Shown: piece by piece, positions 53,668-64,000 of the stretch
How positions within the stretch are numbered: the stretch's first letter is position 1
How the letters are laid out: the number at the start of each line of letters is the position of its first letter
Source: Azospirillum fermentarium
GTDB taxonomy: Bacteria; Pseudomonadota; Alphaproteobacteria; Azospirillales; Azospirillaceae
Direction of reading: 5' to 3'
Assembly: GCF_025961205.1 (NCBI RefSeq)
Contig: NZ_JAOQNH010000001.1
Span: forward strand, 2,380,001 to 2,444,000
DNA: 64,000 nucleotides
Program-made: the position numbers and the translations under genes
Notes under the pieces: generated by a model
Databases searched by the model: none
Told to the model about the DNA's origin: nothing
Seen by the model: only the letters and a program-made list of their open reading frames with translations

Positions 53668-54299
53668 GGAATTCCGAGAAACTTGTGGGTTTGCAGGCTG
53701 AGCCGCCAGCGGGGGTGGTCCAGACAGTAGCGCACGGCGGCGGCGGTGTTGGCCGCCTGCTCCGGCCCGTCCATGGGCTGGAGGAAGCGGTGGGCAAAGG
53801 CCAGCCCGTCCAGAGCGTCGGGCGCCAGCCCGTCCTGGGGGAAGACCAGTTTCAACTCGTCCCCGCCGGTGACGGCCAGCGGCACCCCGGCCTTGGGGCT
53901 GACGCACAGCCAGTCGATGCCGGGCGGCGGCGCCACCGTGCCGTTGGTTTCCACCGCCACGGCGAAGCCCCGGCGGTGAAAGGCGTCCAGCAGGGCGGGG
54001 TCCAGTTGCAGCAGCGGCTCCCCGCCGGTGCAGACCACCAGCGGCGTTCCCTCCCCGCGTGCCGGCCACTGGTCGGCCACCGCATCGGCCAGGGCGTCGG
54101 CGCCGGCGAAGCGCCCGCCGCCTTCGCCGTCCATGCCGACGAAATCGGTATCGCAGAACCGGCAGGTGGCCTCCCCCCGGTCCTCTTCGCGTCCCGACCA
54201 CAGGTTGCAGCCGGAAAAGCGGCAGAACACCGCCGGCGTGCCGGCCTTCGCCCCCTCACCCTGAAGGGTGTAGAAGATCTCCTTGACGGCGTAGCTCAC
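53664..54299 (-). CDS. queE: 7-carboxy-7-deazaguanine synthase (radical SAM)
   Basis: A 211-residue radical SAM enzyme that contracts the ring of 6-carboxytetrahydropterin, following QueD. The [4Fe-4S] cysteines are Cys31, Cys46 and Cys49, a CX14CX2C spacing (SGCNLW and TCRFCD) used by one recognised QueE subclass instead of CX3CX2C. TLQGEGAKAGTPAVFCRF precedes it, and VVCTGGEPLLQLD is the SAM-binding strand. The start is taken as GTG 54299 because GAGGAG lies 5 nt upstream; an in-frame ATG further upstream is possible. QueC and QueF, needed for preQ0 and preQ1, are not in the window. Confidence 0.93.
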   Translation of the reverse strand: MSYAVKEIFYTLQGEGAKAGTPAVFCRFSGCNLWSGREEDRGEATCRFCDTDFVGMDGEGGGRFAGADALADAVADQWPARGEGTPLVVCTGGEPLLQLDPALLDAFHRRGFAVAVETNGTVAPPPGIDWLCVSPKAGVPLAVTGGDELKLVFPQDGLAPDALDGLAFAHRFLQPMDGPEQAANTAAAVRYCLDHPRWRLSLQTHKFLGIP

Positions 54300-54464
54300 G
54301 GCTCCTCGCTCATCCCCCGTTGGCGGCCGCATTGGGACACCGGGCCGCGGCGTCTTGGCAAGGGATTTCTGTGTCCCGCCCCCGCCGCCGCCCGGTTTGT
54401 CGCCTTTGCGACAAAAACGCTGGCCTGAGATTTGCTTCTTCATGGCGTGGGACAAGGGGGAGCC

Positions 54465-55841
54465 ATGAAAACCCATCTCGACTGGTCGGCCTACGACACC
54501 TATGGCATCGGCGATGCCTTTTCCGGCATTCCCATCACCGGGGGCAGCTACGCCAGGGCGGTTGCCGTGTGCATGCACAACCGCCAATGCCAGCGGTCGG
54601 GCAAGGGGGTGATGTGCCCCAGCTACCGCATCACCGGCGACGCCGCCCATTCGACCGAGGCGCGGGTGGCGGCGTTCAAGGCGGCGCTGAACGGCCAGTT
54701 GGGCGATTCCCCCTTTACCAGCGCCGAACTGGCCCGGGCCATGGACCTGTGCGTGTCGTGCAAGGGCTGCAAGAAGGAATGCCCCAGTTCGGTCGATATG
54801 ACGCTCATCAAGACCGAATTCCTGGCCCAGCGCAACGACGTGGCCGGGGTGCCGCGGCGGGCGCGGCTGTTCGGCGGGCTGCCGGCGTGGGTCGGCCATT
54901 ACCGCCGCACGGTACGGGCCATCGTGGCATTGCGCAACCGCGTGCCGGCGGTGGCGTGGGTGGCGGAAAAGCTTCTGGGCATCGCCGCGTCCCGCGCAAT
55001 CCCCGTCCCCGCCGCCCGGCCGTTCCAGGCACCGGCACCCGCGGCGGACCCGGCACCACGGGGGGACGTGATCTTGTTCGTGGACACCTTCAGCCACCAT
55101 TTCGAGCCCGCGGTGGCCGACGCGGCAACGGCGGTGCTGGCCGCCGCCGGCTACCGCGTCATCCCCGCCCGCCCGGCGGCGACGGATGCGGAGCCGGAGC
55201 GGGCGCTGTGCTGCGGGCGCACCTACCTGTCCACCGGCATGGTGGACAAGGCGCGGGCCGAGGCGAAGCGGGTGCTGGAGGCGCTGCACCCGGCGCTGGA
55301 GTCCCGCACCCCCATCGTCGGGCTGGAGCCGTCGTGCCTGCTGGCGCTGCGCGACGAGTTCTACAGCCTGAGCCTGGGCGGGGCGGAGGTGGCGCAGTTG
55401 GGCAAGCAGGCGTTCCTGTTCGAGGAATTCCTGGCACGGGAGGCCATGCGGGGCATGACCCTGCCCCTGAAGCCGGTGGCGGCCCGCAAGGTTCTGGTCC
55501 ATGGCCATTGCCACCAGAAAGCCTTCGGCGCCATGAAATCCATGCGCAAGGTGCTGTCGTGGATTCCGGGGCTGGAGTTCGAGCTGATCGATTCAAGCTG
55601 CTGCGGCATGGCCGGCAGCTTCGGGCTGGAGGTGGAGCACGCCGAGGCATCGCGCCGGATGGGGGAACTGTCGCTCCTGCCCGCCATCCGTGCGGCCGCT
55701 CCCGACACGCCGGTCATCGCCGACGGCTTCTCCTGCCGCCACCAGATCCATGACGGCACCGGACGGACGGCGGTGCATATTGCACTTTTGTTAAGGGAAG
55801 CGCTGGATATCTCTGACGATAAGCGTATAACAGGGGAATAA
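54465..55841 (+). CDS. Fe-S cluster oxidoreductase with two CCG domains (GlpC/YdiJ C-half type)
   Basis: A 458-residue protein that looks like the C-terminal Fe-S half of YdiJ-type D-2-hydroxyacid dehydrogenases, without the FAD-binding half. Residues 36-51 carry CMHNRQCQRSGKGVMCP, the cluster motif of that family; residues 96-106 carry a full CxxCxxCxxxCP (LCVSCKGCKKECP). Two cysteine-rich domains follow, with RALCCGRTYLSTGM and DSSCCGMAGSFGLE. It presumably passes electrons from a flavin partner to the quinone pool. No FAD-oxidase gene is adjacent, so the partner is elsewhere. ATG 54465 has GGGGGAG upstream. It is divergent from queE. Confidence 0.85.
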   Translation: MKTHLDWSAYDTYGIGDAFSGIPITGGSYARAVAVCMHNRQCQRSGKGVMCPSYRITGDAAHSTEARVAAFKAALNGQLGDSPFTSAELARAMDLCVSCKGCKKECPSSVDMTLIKTEFLAQRNDVAGVPRRARLFGGLPAWVGHYRRTVRAIVALRNRVPAVAWVAEKLLGIAASRAIPVPAARPFQAPAPAADPAPRGDVILFVDTFSHHFEPAVADAATAVLAAAGYRVIPARPAATDAEPERALCCGRTYLSTGMVDKARAEAKRVLEALHPALESRTPIVGLEPSCLLALRDEFYSLSLGGAEVAQLGKQAFLFEEFLAREAMRGMTLPLKPVAARKVLVHGHCHQKAFGAMKSMRKVLSWIPGLEFELIDSSCCGMAGSFGLEVEHAEASRRMGELSLLPAIRAAAPDTPVIADGFSCRHQIHDGTGRTAVHIALLLREALDISDDKRITGE

Positions 55842-55892
55842 CGCAACTATACTGTTTGTAGAGCAAGCGGACGGTCCAGACCGGACGCGCCA

Positions 55893-56096
55893 ATGATGCC
55901 CATGACGATCACCGACGACCTGCTCGACCCCGACCTGCTGAACGATGCCATCCATACGCTGTCGCGTCAGCCGGACGGCACGCGGCCTCTGGCTGCGGTC
56001 CGCCGGCTCCAGGCCGTGCGCGACGGCGTATGCAGCCGGACGGATGATTGCCGCCGCTGCCCGGTGGAATGCCGCCTGAGCTACCACGCGGCGTGA
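55893..56096 (+). CDS. Small cysteine-rich protein of unknown function
   Basis: A 67-residue protein with an acidic helical N-terminus (ITDDLLDPDLLNDAIHTLSR) and a C-terminal cluster CSRTDDCRRCPVECRLSY, a C-X5-C-X2-C-X3-C arrangement that could bind zinc or an Fe-S cluster. ATG 55893 is used; a Met two codons later is possible. There is no strong ribosome binding site. It follows the Fe-S oxidoreductase by 51 nt on the same strand, so it might be an accessory, and converges with the PAS kinase. It could be spurious, but the regular cysteine spacing argues for a gene. Confidence 0.5.
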   Translation: MMPMTITDDLLDPDLLNDAIHTLSRQPDGTRPLAAVRRLQAVRDGVCSRTDDCRRCPVECRLSYHAA

Positions 56097-56117
56097 ACGG
56101 CGTGAGCTGTGCCCCCT

Positions 56118-58058
<1,941 letters not shown>

Positions 58059-58213
58059 CACACCCTCACTTTTCCGGTTGACGAAAGCCCGATACCGTCA
58101 GGCGGCCAACAGACAACCCCTAATTGCTTCCCTTTCGTAATATTTGAATTCAAATGTTAAAGACTGATAACGATAAACCTTCTATACATAGTGAACGAGA
58201 CAACGCCCGGAAC

Positions 58214-59005
58214 TCAACAGCGAAATGCCGCTATCACCTTCGATACGGGAACCGGGGTTTCCAGCATCATCATATGCCCCGCCCCCGCCATGGCGGCGAC
58301 GGTGGCTCCGGGGATCAGCGCGGCCAAGGCCTTGCCTGCTCGGGCCGGGGACATGCGGTCATCATCCCCGACGATGACCAGCGCCGGGCAGGCCACCGCG
58401 GCGGCCCTGGCGGCACCGTCGGCAAAACCGTTGCACGCCGCCAGATCCACCCCCAGCACCCCCGGCCCCGACCGGCCCATCAGCCGCAGCGAACCGGGAA
58501 TCAGCGCCAGCCCCGGCGTGGGCTGGCCGCCGACATGGCCGGCGGCGGCGAAACCCCAGGTAGCGATCAGACGGGGTGCCAGCGGGTCGCCGGCACGGGC
58601 CGCGGCCAGCAGGTCCGGGTGAACCGGCATCCGCTCCGCCGCACCCAGCAGGATCAGCCCGGCCACCCGCGCCGGGTGGCGGGCGGCGGCGCTGAGCGCC
58701 GTCAGCGCCCCCATGGAATGGCCGGCCAGCACCGCCCGTTCCACCCCCGCCGCGTCGAGAAAGGCGATGACCCAGTCGGCCAGCGCGTCGATGCTCTCCA
58801 GCGGCGCCCCACCCGACCGTCCATGACCCGGCAGGTCCACCGCCAGCACCGATTGCCCGTGGTGGGCCAGATAGCGGCTCTGGTGGACCCACACGGTGTG
58901 GTCCATGCCGGCCCCGTGCAGCAGCACCGTCACCGGGCCGCTGGTGTCCAACGGCCGCCCGCCGGTGTGGGCATAGACCGGGGCGCCGTTCACCATCACC
59001 TCCAT
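58214..59005 (-). CDS. Alpha/beta hydrolase
   Basis: A 263-residue serine hydrolase fold. The oxyanion region is VLLHGAGMDHTVWVHQSRYL, the nucleophile elbow AGHSMGALTAL, the catalytic Asp lies in VIVGDDDRMSP, and the His in MAGAGHMMMLETP. The family includes esterases, C-C hydrolases and proline iminopeptidase-like enzymes; the substrate cannot be assigned. ATG 59005 has GAGG 6 nt upstream. An in-frame ATG 12 nt earlier (59017) overlaps the metY stop as ATGA and could be used instead. Either way it is co-transcribed with metY, where it might act on an acylated amino-acid intermediate; this is speculation. Confidence 0.85.
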   Translation of the reverse strand: MEVMVNGAPVYAHTGGRPLDTSGPVTVLLHGAGMDHTVWVHQSRYLAHHGQSVLAVDLPGHGRSGGAPLESIDALADWVIAFLDAAGVERAVLAGHSMGALTALSAAARHPARVAGLILLGAAERMPVHPDLLAAARAGDPLAPRLIATWGFAAAGHVGGQPTPGLALIPGSLRLMGRSGPGVLGVDLAACNGFADGAARAAAVACPALVIVGDDDRMSPARAGKALAALIPGATVAAMAGAGHMMMLETPVPVSKVIAAFRC

Positions 59006-59013
59006 GGGGCACC

Positions 59014-60357
59014 TCATGCCTTGGCGGCGGCGCGCAGCGCCTGCCGCAGGTCGTCTATCAGGTCGTCGGCATCCTCCAGCCCGATGGACAGGCGGATCAT
59101 ATCCTCCCCCACCCCGCTGGCGGCCAGCGCCTCGGCGTCGAGCTGGGCGTGGGTGGTGCTGGCCGGATGGATCACCAGCGACTTGGCATCGCCGACGTTG
59201 GCGAGGTGGGAGAACAGCGCCAGCGATTCGATGAAGCGCTTGCCCGCCGCCCGTCCTCCCTTGATGCCGAAGCTGACCACCGCCCCCGCTCCATGGGGCA
59301 GCAGGGCCGCGGCCAGCCGGTGGTCGGGGTGGTCGATCAGCTCGGGGTAGGTGACCCAGGCCACCGCGCCCTTGTCGCTGCACAGGTCGGATTCCAGGAA
59401 CCCCACCACGCGGCGGGTGTTGTGGATGTGCCCCTTCATGCGCAGCGGCAGGGTTTCCACCCCCTGGAGCAGGTGGAAGGCGGTGGCCGGCGCCATGCAG
59501 GCGCCGAAATCCCGCAATCCCTCGGCCCGCGCCCGCATGATGAAGGCGGCGGGTCCGTATTCCTCGGCGAAGTCGATGCCGTGATAGCCGGCGTAGGGCT
59601 CGGTCAGGGTGGGGAATTTGCCCGACGCCTCCCAGTCGAAGGTGCCGCCGTCGATCACCGCCCCGCCGATGGCGATGCCGTGGCCGCCCAGCCATTTGGT
59701 CACCGAATGCATGACCAGATCGGCCCCATGCTCCAGCGGCCGGCACAGGTACGGGGTGCAGAAGGTGGAATCCACCAGGAACGGCACCCCGGCGTCGTGC
59801 GCGATGGCCGACACCGCCGGCAGATCCAGCACTTCCAGCCCCGGATTGCCCAGCACCTCGCCGAACACCAGCCGGGTTTCCGGGCGGATGGCGGCACGGA
59901 AGCCGTCGATGTCGCGGGGCGGAACGAAGGTGGTGGTGATGCCCAGCCGCGGCAGGGTATAGGCCAGCAAATTCCGGCTGCCGCCGTAGAGGGAGGCCGA
60001 GGCAACGATGTGCCCGCCCGATCCCATCAGGGTCAGGACCGCCAGGGTCAGCGCCGCCTGGCCGCTGGCGGTGCACACGGCCCCCACCCCGCCCTCCAGC
60101 CGCGCCAGCCGTTCCTCCAGCACCGCCACCGTGGGGTTGGAGATGCGGGAATAGATATGGCCCGGCTGTTCCAGGTTGAACAGCGACGCCGCGTGGTCGG
60201 TGTCCTCGAACACGAAGGACGAGGATTGGTAGATGGGCACCGCCCGCGCGCCGGTGTGCGGATCGGGCACCTGTCCGGCGTGCAGGCTGAGCGTGTCGAA
60301 TTTCAGAAACTTGGCGTCCACCATGACCGGCCCCTCGCCCCCCGTGGCCTGTTCCAT
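59014..60357 (-). CDS. metY: O-acetylhomoserine aminocarboxypropyltransferase (sulfhydrylase)
   Basis: A 447-residue PLP enzyme of the Cys/Met metabolism family, making homocysteine (or methionine) from O-acetylhomoserine and sulfide (or methanethiol). It begins [28 protein letters not shown], has [21 protein letters not shown] and [17 protein letters not shown], and the PLP lysine is in [12 protein letters not shown]. The length of about 430-447, with the insert [13 protein letters not shown] and the [10 protein letters not shown] loop, marks MetY, not cystathionine gamma-synthase. ATG 60357 is used; Met12 (60324) is an alternative start. It heads a short operon with the hydrolase. Confidence 0.93.
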   Translation of the reverse strand: MEQATGGEGPVMVDAKFLKFDTLSLHAGQVPDPHTGARAVPIYQSSSFVFEDTDHAASLFNLEQPGHIYSRISNPTVAVLEERLARLEGGVGAVCTASGQAALTLAVLTLMGSGGHIVASASLYGGSRNLLAYTLPRLGITTTFVPPRDIDGFRAAIRPETRLVFGEVLGNPGLEVLDLPAVSAIAHDAGVPFLVDSTFCTPYLCRPLEHGADLVMHSVTKWLGGHGIAIGGAVIDGGTFDWEASGKFPTLTEPYAGYHGIDFAEEYGPAAFIMRARAEGLRDFGACMAPATAFHLLQGVETLPLRMKGHIHNTRRVVGFLESDLCSDKGAVAWVTYPELIDHPDHRLAAALLPHGAGAVVSFGIKGGRAAGKRFIESLALFSHLANVGDAKSLVIHPASTTHAQLDAEALAASGVGEDMIRLSIGLEDADDLIDDLRQALRAAAKA

Positions 60358-60422
60358 CCTCTTCCCCTAAAGGGAAGGTACGGGGGAGCCTATGGGGTGG
60401 TGCCGCAGCGCGTCAAGGACAC

Positions 60423-61793
60423 TTACCCGGTTACGTTGGACGATCCGGGCGTGCGGCGGCGCAGGGGCACGGCCCCGCCCTCCCCCGGCGGGGAGTCGGT
60501 CAGCAGATCCTTGAGCGTGACGGACAGGATGCGGGATTCGCTGGCCTCCATCTCCTCCACCAGCCGGGCGGCCCGCTCCTCCCACGGGGTGCGCAGGCGG
60601 CCCAGGCCGCGCACCGACCCGCGCATGCCGATGCCCAGCGCCTTGCACAGGTCGTTCACCGTCGCCTCGTTCAGGTCGCGGGTGACCACCCAGGAATCGC
60701 GGGTGGTCAGCGCCACCCAATGGGCCTCGCGCAGTTGCTGGAGGATCGCTTCGACCAGCAGCGACCCGACGGGCACCCGCGTGACCAGCGTGCGCCGCCG
60801 CATCCCCACCCCCAGCCGGGCGGCCAGCATCAGCTCGTGCAGCACCGCCAGCGCCAGGGCCAGACGCTGGGCGGGCAGCAGCCCCTCCGGCCCCACGCGG
60901 GCGATGCGCCCGGCCCGCCATTCCGGCAGGGCCGCGGTGACCACCGCGCCGAACAGCACCGTTGACCACGCGATGAAGATCCAGAACAGAAAGATCGGCA
61001 CGGTGGACAGCGCGCCATAAATGGTCTGGTACGCCGGGTATGCCCGCAGGTACCACCCGAATCCCGACTTGGACAGCTCCAGCAGCACCGCCCCCACCAG
61101 CCCGCCGTACACCGCATCCATCCACCCCACCGTGCGGTTGGGCAGCACGATGTAAAGAAAGGTGCAGCCGACAAACTGGAACGCGAACGGCAGCACCGCG
61201 CCGATGCCCTGGAGCGGATAGGCGTATTCGCTGACGTGGATCATCTCCAGCACCGACCACAGGCTGCTGGACAGCGACAGCGACACCCCGAACAGCAGCG
61301 GGGCAAAGGTCAGCAGCGCCCAGAACGACAGGATGCGGGTGACCAGTGACCGCGGTTCCTGCACCCGCCAGATGGACGCAAACGACCCCTCGATGGTCCA
61401 CATCAGCAGGATGGCCGACACCGCCAGCCCGATCACGCCGAAGCTGGTCATCTGCCCGGCGTTGACCATGAACCGGCCCAGGTATTCCAGGATGGCGTCG
61501 CCGATCTCCGGCACCATGTTGCGGAAGATCAGCGCCTGAAGCCGGTTCTGCATGGCGCTGAAGGCGGGAAAGGCGGTGAAGATGGCAAAGCCGATGGTCA
61601 TCAGCGGAACGATGGCCAGCAGCGTGGTATAGGTCAGCGACGCCGCGGTCTGGAAACAGTTGCCGTTGTAGAAGCGCAGGGCGGCATGGCTGAAGAAGCC
61701 CACGTAATCCATCAGCCACCGGCTGGCCCGCAGGGCCACGGGGGGCAGGTCCGGCGCGCCGGAAGGGGCGGAATCGCCCGGCGGCGGCGTCAT
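60423..61793 (-). CDS. YihY/BrkB family inner-membrane protein
   Basis: A 456-residue integral membrane protein of the family once misnamed ribonuclease BN. Six transmembrane helices lie in residues about 30-290: FQTAASLTYTTLLAIVPLMTIGFAIFTAF, FGVIGLAVSAILLMWTIEG, FWALLTFAPLLFGVSLSLSS, GIGAVLPFAFQFVGCTFLYI and YGALSTVPIFLFWIFIAWSTVLFGAVV. The aromatic YRAYPAYQTIYGA-type loop (YLRAYPAYQTIYGALS) is diagnostic. A cytoplasmic C-terminal domain (about 300-456), helical with winged-helix-like spacing, is longer than in E. coli YihY (290). ATG 61793 has AGGTGG upstream; a TTG 18 nt earlier is less likely. It is divergent from fabI. Function unresolved. Confidence 0.9.
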   Translation of the reverse strand: MTPPPGDSAPSGAPDLPPVALRASRWLMDYVGFFSHAALRFYNGNCFQTAASLTYTTLLAIVPLMTIGFAIFTAFPAFSAMQNRLQALIFRNMVPEIGDAILEYLGRFMVNAGQMTSFGVIGLAVSAILLMWTIEGSFASIWRVQEPRSLVTRILSFWALLTFAPLLFGVSLSLSSSLWSVLEMIHVSEYAYPLQGIGAVLPFAFQFVGCTFLYIVLPNRTVGWMDAVYGGLVGAVLLELSKSGFGWYLRAYPAYQTIYGALSTVPIFLFWIFIAWSTVLFGAVVTAALPEWRAGRIARVGPEGLLPAQRLALALAVLHELMLAARLGVGMRRRTLVTRVPVGSLLVEAILQQLREAHWVALTTRDSWVVTRDLNEATVNDLCKALGIGMRGSVRGLGRLRTPWEERAARLVEEMEASESRILSVTLKDLLTDSPPGEGGAVPLRRRTPGSSNVTG

Positions 61794-61945
61794 CGCGGCC
61801 CACCTGGCCAAAGGTTGTGTTCCTTCCGTCCCTGTTCTGTCACAATCGCTCCCTTGCTCCGGTTTGACCGGGGCTTTCTTTCGTGTAGGATGCGCCCCGC
61901 TTTTCGCATTCTGAACCGTTGTTCACCAAAAATAACGAGGTCCGC

Positions 61946-62794
61946 ATGTCCACCCCGAAGCCGCTGATGGAAGGCAAGCGCGGCCTGATCATGGGCGTCG
62001 CCAACGATCGTTCGATCGCGTGGGGCATCGCCCAGACTCTGGCGCAGCATGGTGCCGAACTGGCCTTCACCTATCAGGGCGACGCTCTTTTGAAGCGGGT
62101 GAAGCCGCTGGCGGATTCCGTGGGCTCCAAGCTGGTCCTGCCGTGCGACGTCACCGACGAGGATAGCATCACCGCCACCTTCGACGCCATCAAGGCGGAA
62201 TGGGGCACCCTTGATTTCGTCGTCCACGCCATCGCCTTCTCCGACAAGAGCGAGCTGACCGGCAAGTACGTGGACACCACGCGGGCCAACTTCCTGCGCA
62301 CCATGGATATCTCCTGCTTCTCCTTCACCGCGGTGTGCAAGGAAGCGGCAGCGATCATGCCCAACGGCGGCAGCCTGCTGACCCTCTCCTATTACGGGGC
62401 GGAACGGGTGATGCCCCATTACAACGTGATGGGCGTGGCCAAGGCGGCGCTGGAAGCCAGCGTGCGCTATCTGGCGGTGGATCTGGGTGCCGACAACATC
62501 CGCGTCAACGCCATCTCCGCCGGCCCGATCAAGACGCTGGCCGCCAGCGGCATCGGCGATTTCCGCTACATCTTGAAGTGGAACGAGCTGAACGCCCCGC
62601 TGAAGCGCAACGTCACCATCGGCGAGGTCGGCGGCGCCGGCCTGTTCCTGCTGAGCGATCTGGGTTCGGGCGTGTCGGGCGAGGTGATGCACGTCGATTC
62701 CGGCTATCACGTCGTGGGCATGGTGGCGGTGGACGAGGCGCAGAACGTCTCCCAGCTTCTCAGCTCGCTGGGCGGCGGCGGCAAGGCCGAGTAA
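61946..62794 (+). CDS. fabI: Enoyl-[acyl-carrier-protein] reductase (NADH)
   Basis: A 282-residue short-chain dehydrogenase-type enzyme completing each cycle of fatty-acid synthesis by reducing trans-2-enoyl-ACP. Its FabI features are [20 protein letters not shown] at the NAD site, [19 protein letters not shown], and catalytic Tyr and Lys in [21 protein letters not shown] (Y-x6-K spacing). A C-terminal [15 protein letters not shown] follows. ATG 61946 has GAGG 5 nt upstream (ACGAGGTCCGC). The extra C-terminal [17 protein letters not shown] tail is usual in alphaproteobacteria. It precedes aroC by 38 nt and may share its message; it is the presumed target of triclosan-type inhibitors. Confidence 0.96.
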   Translation: MSTPKPLMEGKRGLIMGVANDRSIAWGIAQTLAQHGAELAFTYQGDALLKRVKPLADSVGSKLVLPCDVTDEDSITATFDAIKAEWGTLDFVVHAIAFSDKSELTGKYVDTTRANFLRTMDISCFSFTAVCKEAAAIMPNGGSLLTLSYYGAERVMPHYNVMGVAKAALEASVRYLAVDLGADNIRVNAISAGPIKTLAASGIGDFRYILKWNELNAPLKRNVTIGEVGGAGLFLLSDLGSGVSGEVMHVDSGYHVVGMVAVDEAQNVSQLLSSLGGGGKAE

Positions 62795-62832
62795 GCTTTC
62801 TCTCCCTATCACCTGACCGGGACACGCGCATC

Positions 62833-63906
62833 ATGGCCGGGAACAGCTTCGGCACCCTCTTCCGCTTCACCACCTGGGGCGAAAGCCACGGACCGGCCAT
62901 CGGGGCCGTGGTGGACGGCTGCCCGGCCCGCATCCCCCTGACCGAAGCCGACATCCAGCCGTGGCTGGACAAGCGCCGCCCCGGCCAGTCGCGCTTCACC
63001 ACCCAGCGTCAGGAACCCGATCAGGTGAAGATCCTGTCGGGGGTGTTCGAGGGCCGGACCACCGGCACCCCCATCCAGCTTCTGATCGAAAACACCGACC
63101 AGCGCTCCAAGGATTACGGCGACATCGCCGAGAAGTTCCGGCCCGGTCACGCCGATTATGCCTATTGGAAGAAATACGGCATCCGCGACTACCGCGGCGG
63201 CGGGCGGTCGTCGGCGCGGGAAACCGCATGCCGGGTGGCCGCCGGGGCGGTGGCCCGCAAGATCCTGGGCACCGGCGTCACCATCCGCGGCGCCATGGTG
63301 CAGATCGGCCCGCACACGGTGGACCGCAGCCGGTGGGATTGGGCGGAGGTGGACAACAACCCCTTCTTCTGCCCCGACCCCGTGGCCGCGGCCCAGTGGG
63401 CGGAGTATCTGGACGGCATCCGCAAGGCCGGCTCCTCCATCGGCGCGGTGGTGGAGGTGGTGGCGTCGGGCATCCCCGCCGGGCTGGGCGATCCGCTCTA
63501 TGACAAGCTGGACAGCGACCTTGCCAGCGCCATGATGAGCATCAACGCCGTCAAGGGCGTGGAGATCGGCGAGGGCTTCAACGCCGCCGCCCTGACCGGC
63601 GAAGAAAACGCCGACGAGATGCGGCGGGGGCCGGACGGGGAGCCGCTGTTCCTGTCCAACCACGCCGGCGGCATCCTGGGCGGTATTTCCACCGGTCAGG
63701 ACATCGTCGTCCGCTTTGCCGTCAAGCCCACCAGCTCGATCCTGGTCACCCGCAAGACGGTGGATATCCACGGCAACGATGCCGAGATCATCACCAAGGG
63801 CCGCCACGACCCCTGCGTCGGCATCCGCGCGGTGCCGGTGGGCGAAGCCATGATGGCCTGCGTCCTGGCCGACCATTGGCTGCGCCAGCGGGCCTATACC
63901 GGGTAA
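62833..63906 (+). CDS. aroC: Chorismate synthase
   Basis: A 357-residue FMN-dependent lyase making chorismate from EPSP at the end of the shikimate pathway. Signatures are [20 protein letters not shown] (signature 1), [18 protein letters not shown], the FMN/phosphate region [20 protein letters not shown] (signature 2) and [19 protein letters not shown] (signature 3). Conserved histidines, His in GESHG and RPGHADYAY, are present. The length is normal. ATG 62833 follows fabI by 38 nt. An exported protein gene begins 8 nt after its stop. Confidence 0.97.
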   Translation: MAGNSFGTLFRFTTWGESHGPAIGAVVDGCPARIPLTEADIQPWLDKRRPGQSRFTTQRQEPDQVKILSGVFEGRTTGTPIQLLIENTDQRSKDYGDIAEKFRPGHADYAYWKKYGIRDYRGGGRSSARETACRVAAGAVARKILGTGVTIRGAMVQIGPHTVDRSRWDWAEVDNNPFFCPDPVAAAQWAEYLDGIRKAGSSIGAVVEVVASGIPAGLGDPLYDKLDSDLASAMMSINAVKGVEIGEGFNAAALTGEENADEMRRGPDGEPLFLSNHAGGILGGISTGQDIVVRFAVKPTSSILVTRKTVDIHGNDAEIITKGRHDPCVGIRAVPVGEAMMACVLADHWLRQRAYTG

Positions 63907-63914
63907 GCGCCGGG

Positions 63915-64000
63915 ATGGCCTTCCGCCGGTCCCTCCTGTCCGCCCTGACCCTGGCCGCCGTCCTGGCGGCCCAGCCCGCCCGTGCGCAGGAACCGCCCTT
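63915..64000 (+). CDS. Start of an exported protein (truncated by window end)
   Basis: Only 28 residues are visible: MAFRRSLLSALTLAAVLAAQ followed by PARAQEPP. This is a clear Sec signal peptide with predicted cleavage after ARA, so the product is periplasmic, outer-membrane or secreted. ATG 63915 is preceded by GCCGGG. It starts 8 nt after aroC. The family cannot be named from this part. Confidence 0.6.
   Translation, partial: MAFRRSLLSALTLAAVLAAQPARAQEPP

Overview
The window is about 68% GC and almost entirely coding. It looks like the chromosome or a chromid of a metabolically versatile alphaproteobacterium, most likely from the Azospirillum group of the Rhodospirillales. That placement is an inference from GC content, from the full leucine and valine degradation clusters, and from the Wsp-like chemosensory and histidine kinase load; no rRNA, tRNA or marker gene in the window fixes the genus.

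Layout. 1-2806: end of wrbA, a glutathionyl-hydroquinone reductase, a pirin and a DUF882/M15-type secreted protein. 2832-6384: an accessory island holding a toxin-antitoxin locus with a broken toxin, an AT-rich orphan gene (3669-4961) with its own palindrome and leader ORF, and a complete IS5-type element with exact target duplication. 6497-11067: a Tat-exported unknown, an ABC-F ATPase, a membrane protein rich in conserved-looking His and acidic residues, a cluster of palindromes, and a tandem universal stress protein. 11129-20282 (minus strand): the leucine/isovalerate (liu) operon, running from isovaleryl-CoA dehydrogenase to HMG-CoA lyase. 20427-32591 (minus strand): isobutyryl-CoA dehydrogenase, mmsB, a Liv-type ABC transporter interleaved with an acyl-CoA synthetase, then a phenylacetate-CoA-ligase-like enzyme and an aldehyde dehydrogenase. 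32838-36275 (plus strand): a divergent GntR regulator, a malonyl-CoA synthetase-like enzyme and 3-hydroxyisobutyryl-CoA hydrolase. 36384-36944: an intact toxin-antitoxin pair. 36923-42047 (minus strand): an RND efflux pump and a translationally coupled HExxH peptidase-like protein. 43108-53148 (plus strand): a chemosensory operon CheW-CheR-CheW-MCP-CheA-CheB-REC2, with six successive 4-nt overlaps, followed by a hybrid kinase. 53149-63906: queDE, an Fe-S oxidoreductase, a PAS kinase, an alpha/beta hydrolase, metY, a YihY membrane protein, fabI and aroC. The start of a secreted protein runs off the right end.

How the parts work together. Three acyl-CoA dehydrogenases, methylcrotonyl-CoA carboxylase, methylglutaconyl-CoA hydratase, HMG-CoA lyase, 3-hydroxyisobutyryl-CoA hydrolase, 3-hydroxyisobutyrate dehydrogenase and an acetoacetyl-CoA thiolase together carry branched-chain acyl-CoAs to acetyl-CoA and methylmalonate semialdehyde. 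TGTATACA-type palindromes on both sides of the GntR gene suggest that it controls the valine arm in both directions. The chemosensory operon has Wsp architecture, but its output is a tandem-receiver protein instead of a diguanylate cyclase.

The most unusual items are the AT-rich orphan ending in Cys-Cys-Ile-Leu, the toxin pseudogene with two independent lesions beside an intact antitoxin, the palindrome field at 9844-10103, and the GntR/matB/valine arrangement.
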